A stretch of DNA of 6,338 nucleotides from Chloroflexota bacterium (lineage in GTDB: Bacteria > Chloroflexota > Limnocylindria > Limnocylindrales > CSP1-4). Every line of letters begins with the position of its first letter. Positions within the stretch are counted from its first letter, which is position 1. The stretch spans positions 1 through 6,338 of the forward strand of contig VGPE01000170.1 of the NCBI GenBank assembly GCA_016875645.1, read 5' to 3'. The position numbers were made by a program, and so were the translations under genes. The notes under the pieces are model-generated. The model made no database searches. It was not told where the DNA came from and saw nothing but the letters and a program-made list of their open reading frames with translations. Shown here one piece after another: positions 5,918 through 6,338 of this stretch.

Positions 5918-6338
5918 ATGACGAACGAGGAGCTCGTCCAGCGCTACTCAGAGGCCGTGGCCGCAAACGATCTCCCGACCCTCTCGAGCCTGCGCCATCG
6001 CGACTGGATGGTCGAGTGGCCCCAGTCGGGCGAGCGGGTGCTCAGCAGCGACGCCTTCGATCGGATTGTCGAGTCATATCCGGGCGGGCGACCTGCGGTC
6101 CGGGTGCGCCGCGTGGTCGGTACCGAGGACCGCTGGGTGGTCACGCCGGTTAATGGCGTCATGCGGGTGGCCGGCAGCGGAAACTTCTGGTGGAGCGAGT
6201 GGGTCATGACCTACCCGGACGGGAAGGTCTACCACTGCATCGACCTCGTGGGGCTGCGCGACGGTCGGGTCTACCGTGAAGCCCTGTACTGGGCGCCTCC
6301 GTTCGACGCGCCGGACTGGCGCGCACCCTTTGTCGATC
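5918..6338 (+). CDS. NTF2/SnoaL-like fold protein (3' end outside window)
   Basis: An open frame of 140 codons starts at this ATG and runs off the window without a stop. The N-terminus 'MTNEELVQRYSEAVAANDLP' followed by 'LRHRDWMVEWPQSGERV' (25-41) has the helix-then-strand pattern of SnoaL-like proteins. The C-terminal strands 'GRVYREALYWAPPFDAPDWR' (116-135) match the common ending of that family, so the protein is nearly complete, at perhaps 145-150 residues. It is rich in Trp (30, 34, 73, 91, 92, 95, 125, 134), with a conspicuous 'FWWSEWVMTYPDGKVYHC' stretch (90-107). No signal peptide or membrane segment is visible. The fold serves as enzyme, binding domain or scaffold, so no function can be assigned. 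It lies 31 nt after purN/purH. It uses more A/T-ending codons (TCA, ATT, TAT, GTT, AAT) than the pur genes, which fits a gene that is not part of the core operon. It could be cotranscribed or use its own promoter. Confidence 0.85.
   Translation, partial: MTNEELVQRYSEAVAANDLPTLSSLRHRDWMVEWPQSGERVLSSDAFDRIVESYPGGRPAVRVRRVVGTEDRWVVTPVNGVMRVAGSGNFWWSEWVMTYPDGKVYHCIDLVGLRDGRVYREALYWAPPFDAPDWRAPFVD

Noticed and set aside
1..6338. Search for tRNA/rRNA, CRISPR repeats, IS ends, riboswitch or novel accessory system
   Set aside because: Coding density is near total with housekeeping enzymes. I saw no direct-repeat array, transposase, structured leader or defence-type gene.

Overview
This window is a stretch of a de novo purine biosynthesis operon from a very GC-rich bacterium. 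By eye GC is around 70%, with G or C at most third codon positions. All genes are on the + strand in the order purL (3' part only) - purF - purM - purN/purH, followed by a separate small gene of the NTF2/SnoaL-like fold that runs off the right edge. The order L-F-M-N-H is the one I recall from the Bacillus subtilis pur operon. Many local motifs instead resemble the mycobacterial/actinobacterial versions: 'GGETAEHPG' in PurM, a glycine loop without the usual Asn in PurN, and 'HAGLLADLR' and 'ASDAFFPFPDG' in PurH. A high-GC actinobacterium or a high-GC Chloroflexota-type lineage fits; the sequence alone does not settle which.

Layout: 1-1098 is the C-terminal half of the small-type FGAM synthase subunit PurL. 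1098-2627 is PurF (glutamine-PRPP amidotransferase, step 1) with the four Fe-S cysteines. 2624-3769 is PurM (AIR synthetase, step 5). 3769-5886 is one uninterrupted frame encoding a PurN-PurH fusion (GAR transformylase joined to AICAR transformylase/IMP cyclohydrolase; steps 3, 9 and 10). 5918-6338 is the start of an NTF2/SnoaL-like protein with no evident role in purine synthesis. The pur genes overlap by 1, 4 and 1 nt (TGATG, ATGA, TGATG), so translation is almost certainly coupled. The only intergenic gap is 31 nt (5887-5917). It has no convincing terminator, but it holds a possible leaderless promoter for the last gene.

How they work together: PurF commits PRPP to the pathway, the PurN domain formylates GAR, PurL (with PurS and PurQ, presumably encoded outside the window) makes FGAM, PurM closes the imidazole ring, and the PurH domain adds the last formyl group and closes the ring to IMP. 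The most notable point is the fusion of the two 10-formyl-THF-dependent transformylases in one polypeptide. I found no RNA genes, mobile elements, repeats or CRISPR. Apart from the fusion and the possible promoter, this is an ordinary core-metabolism region, and I see no sign of a novel system.
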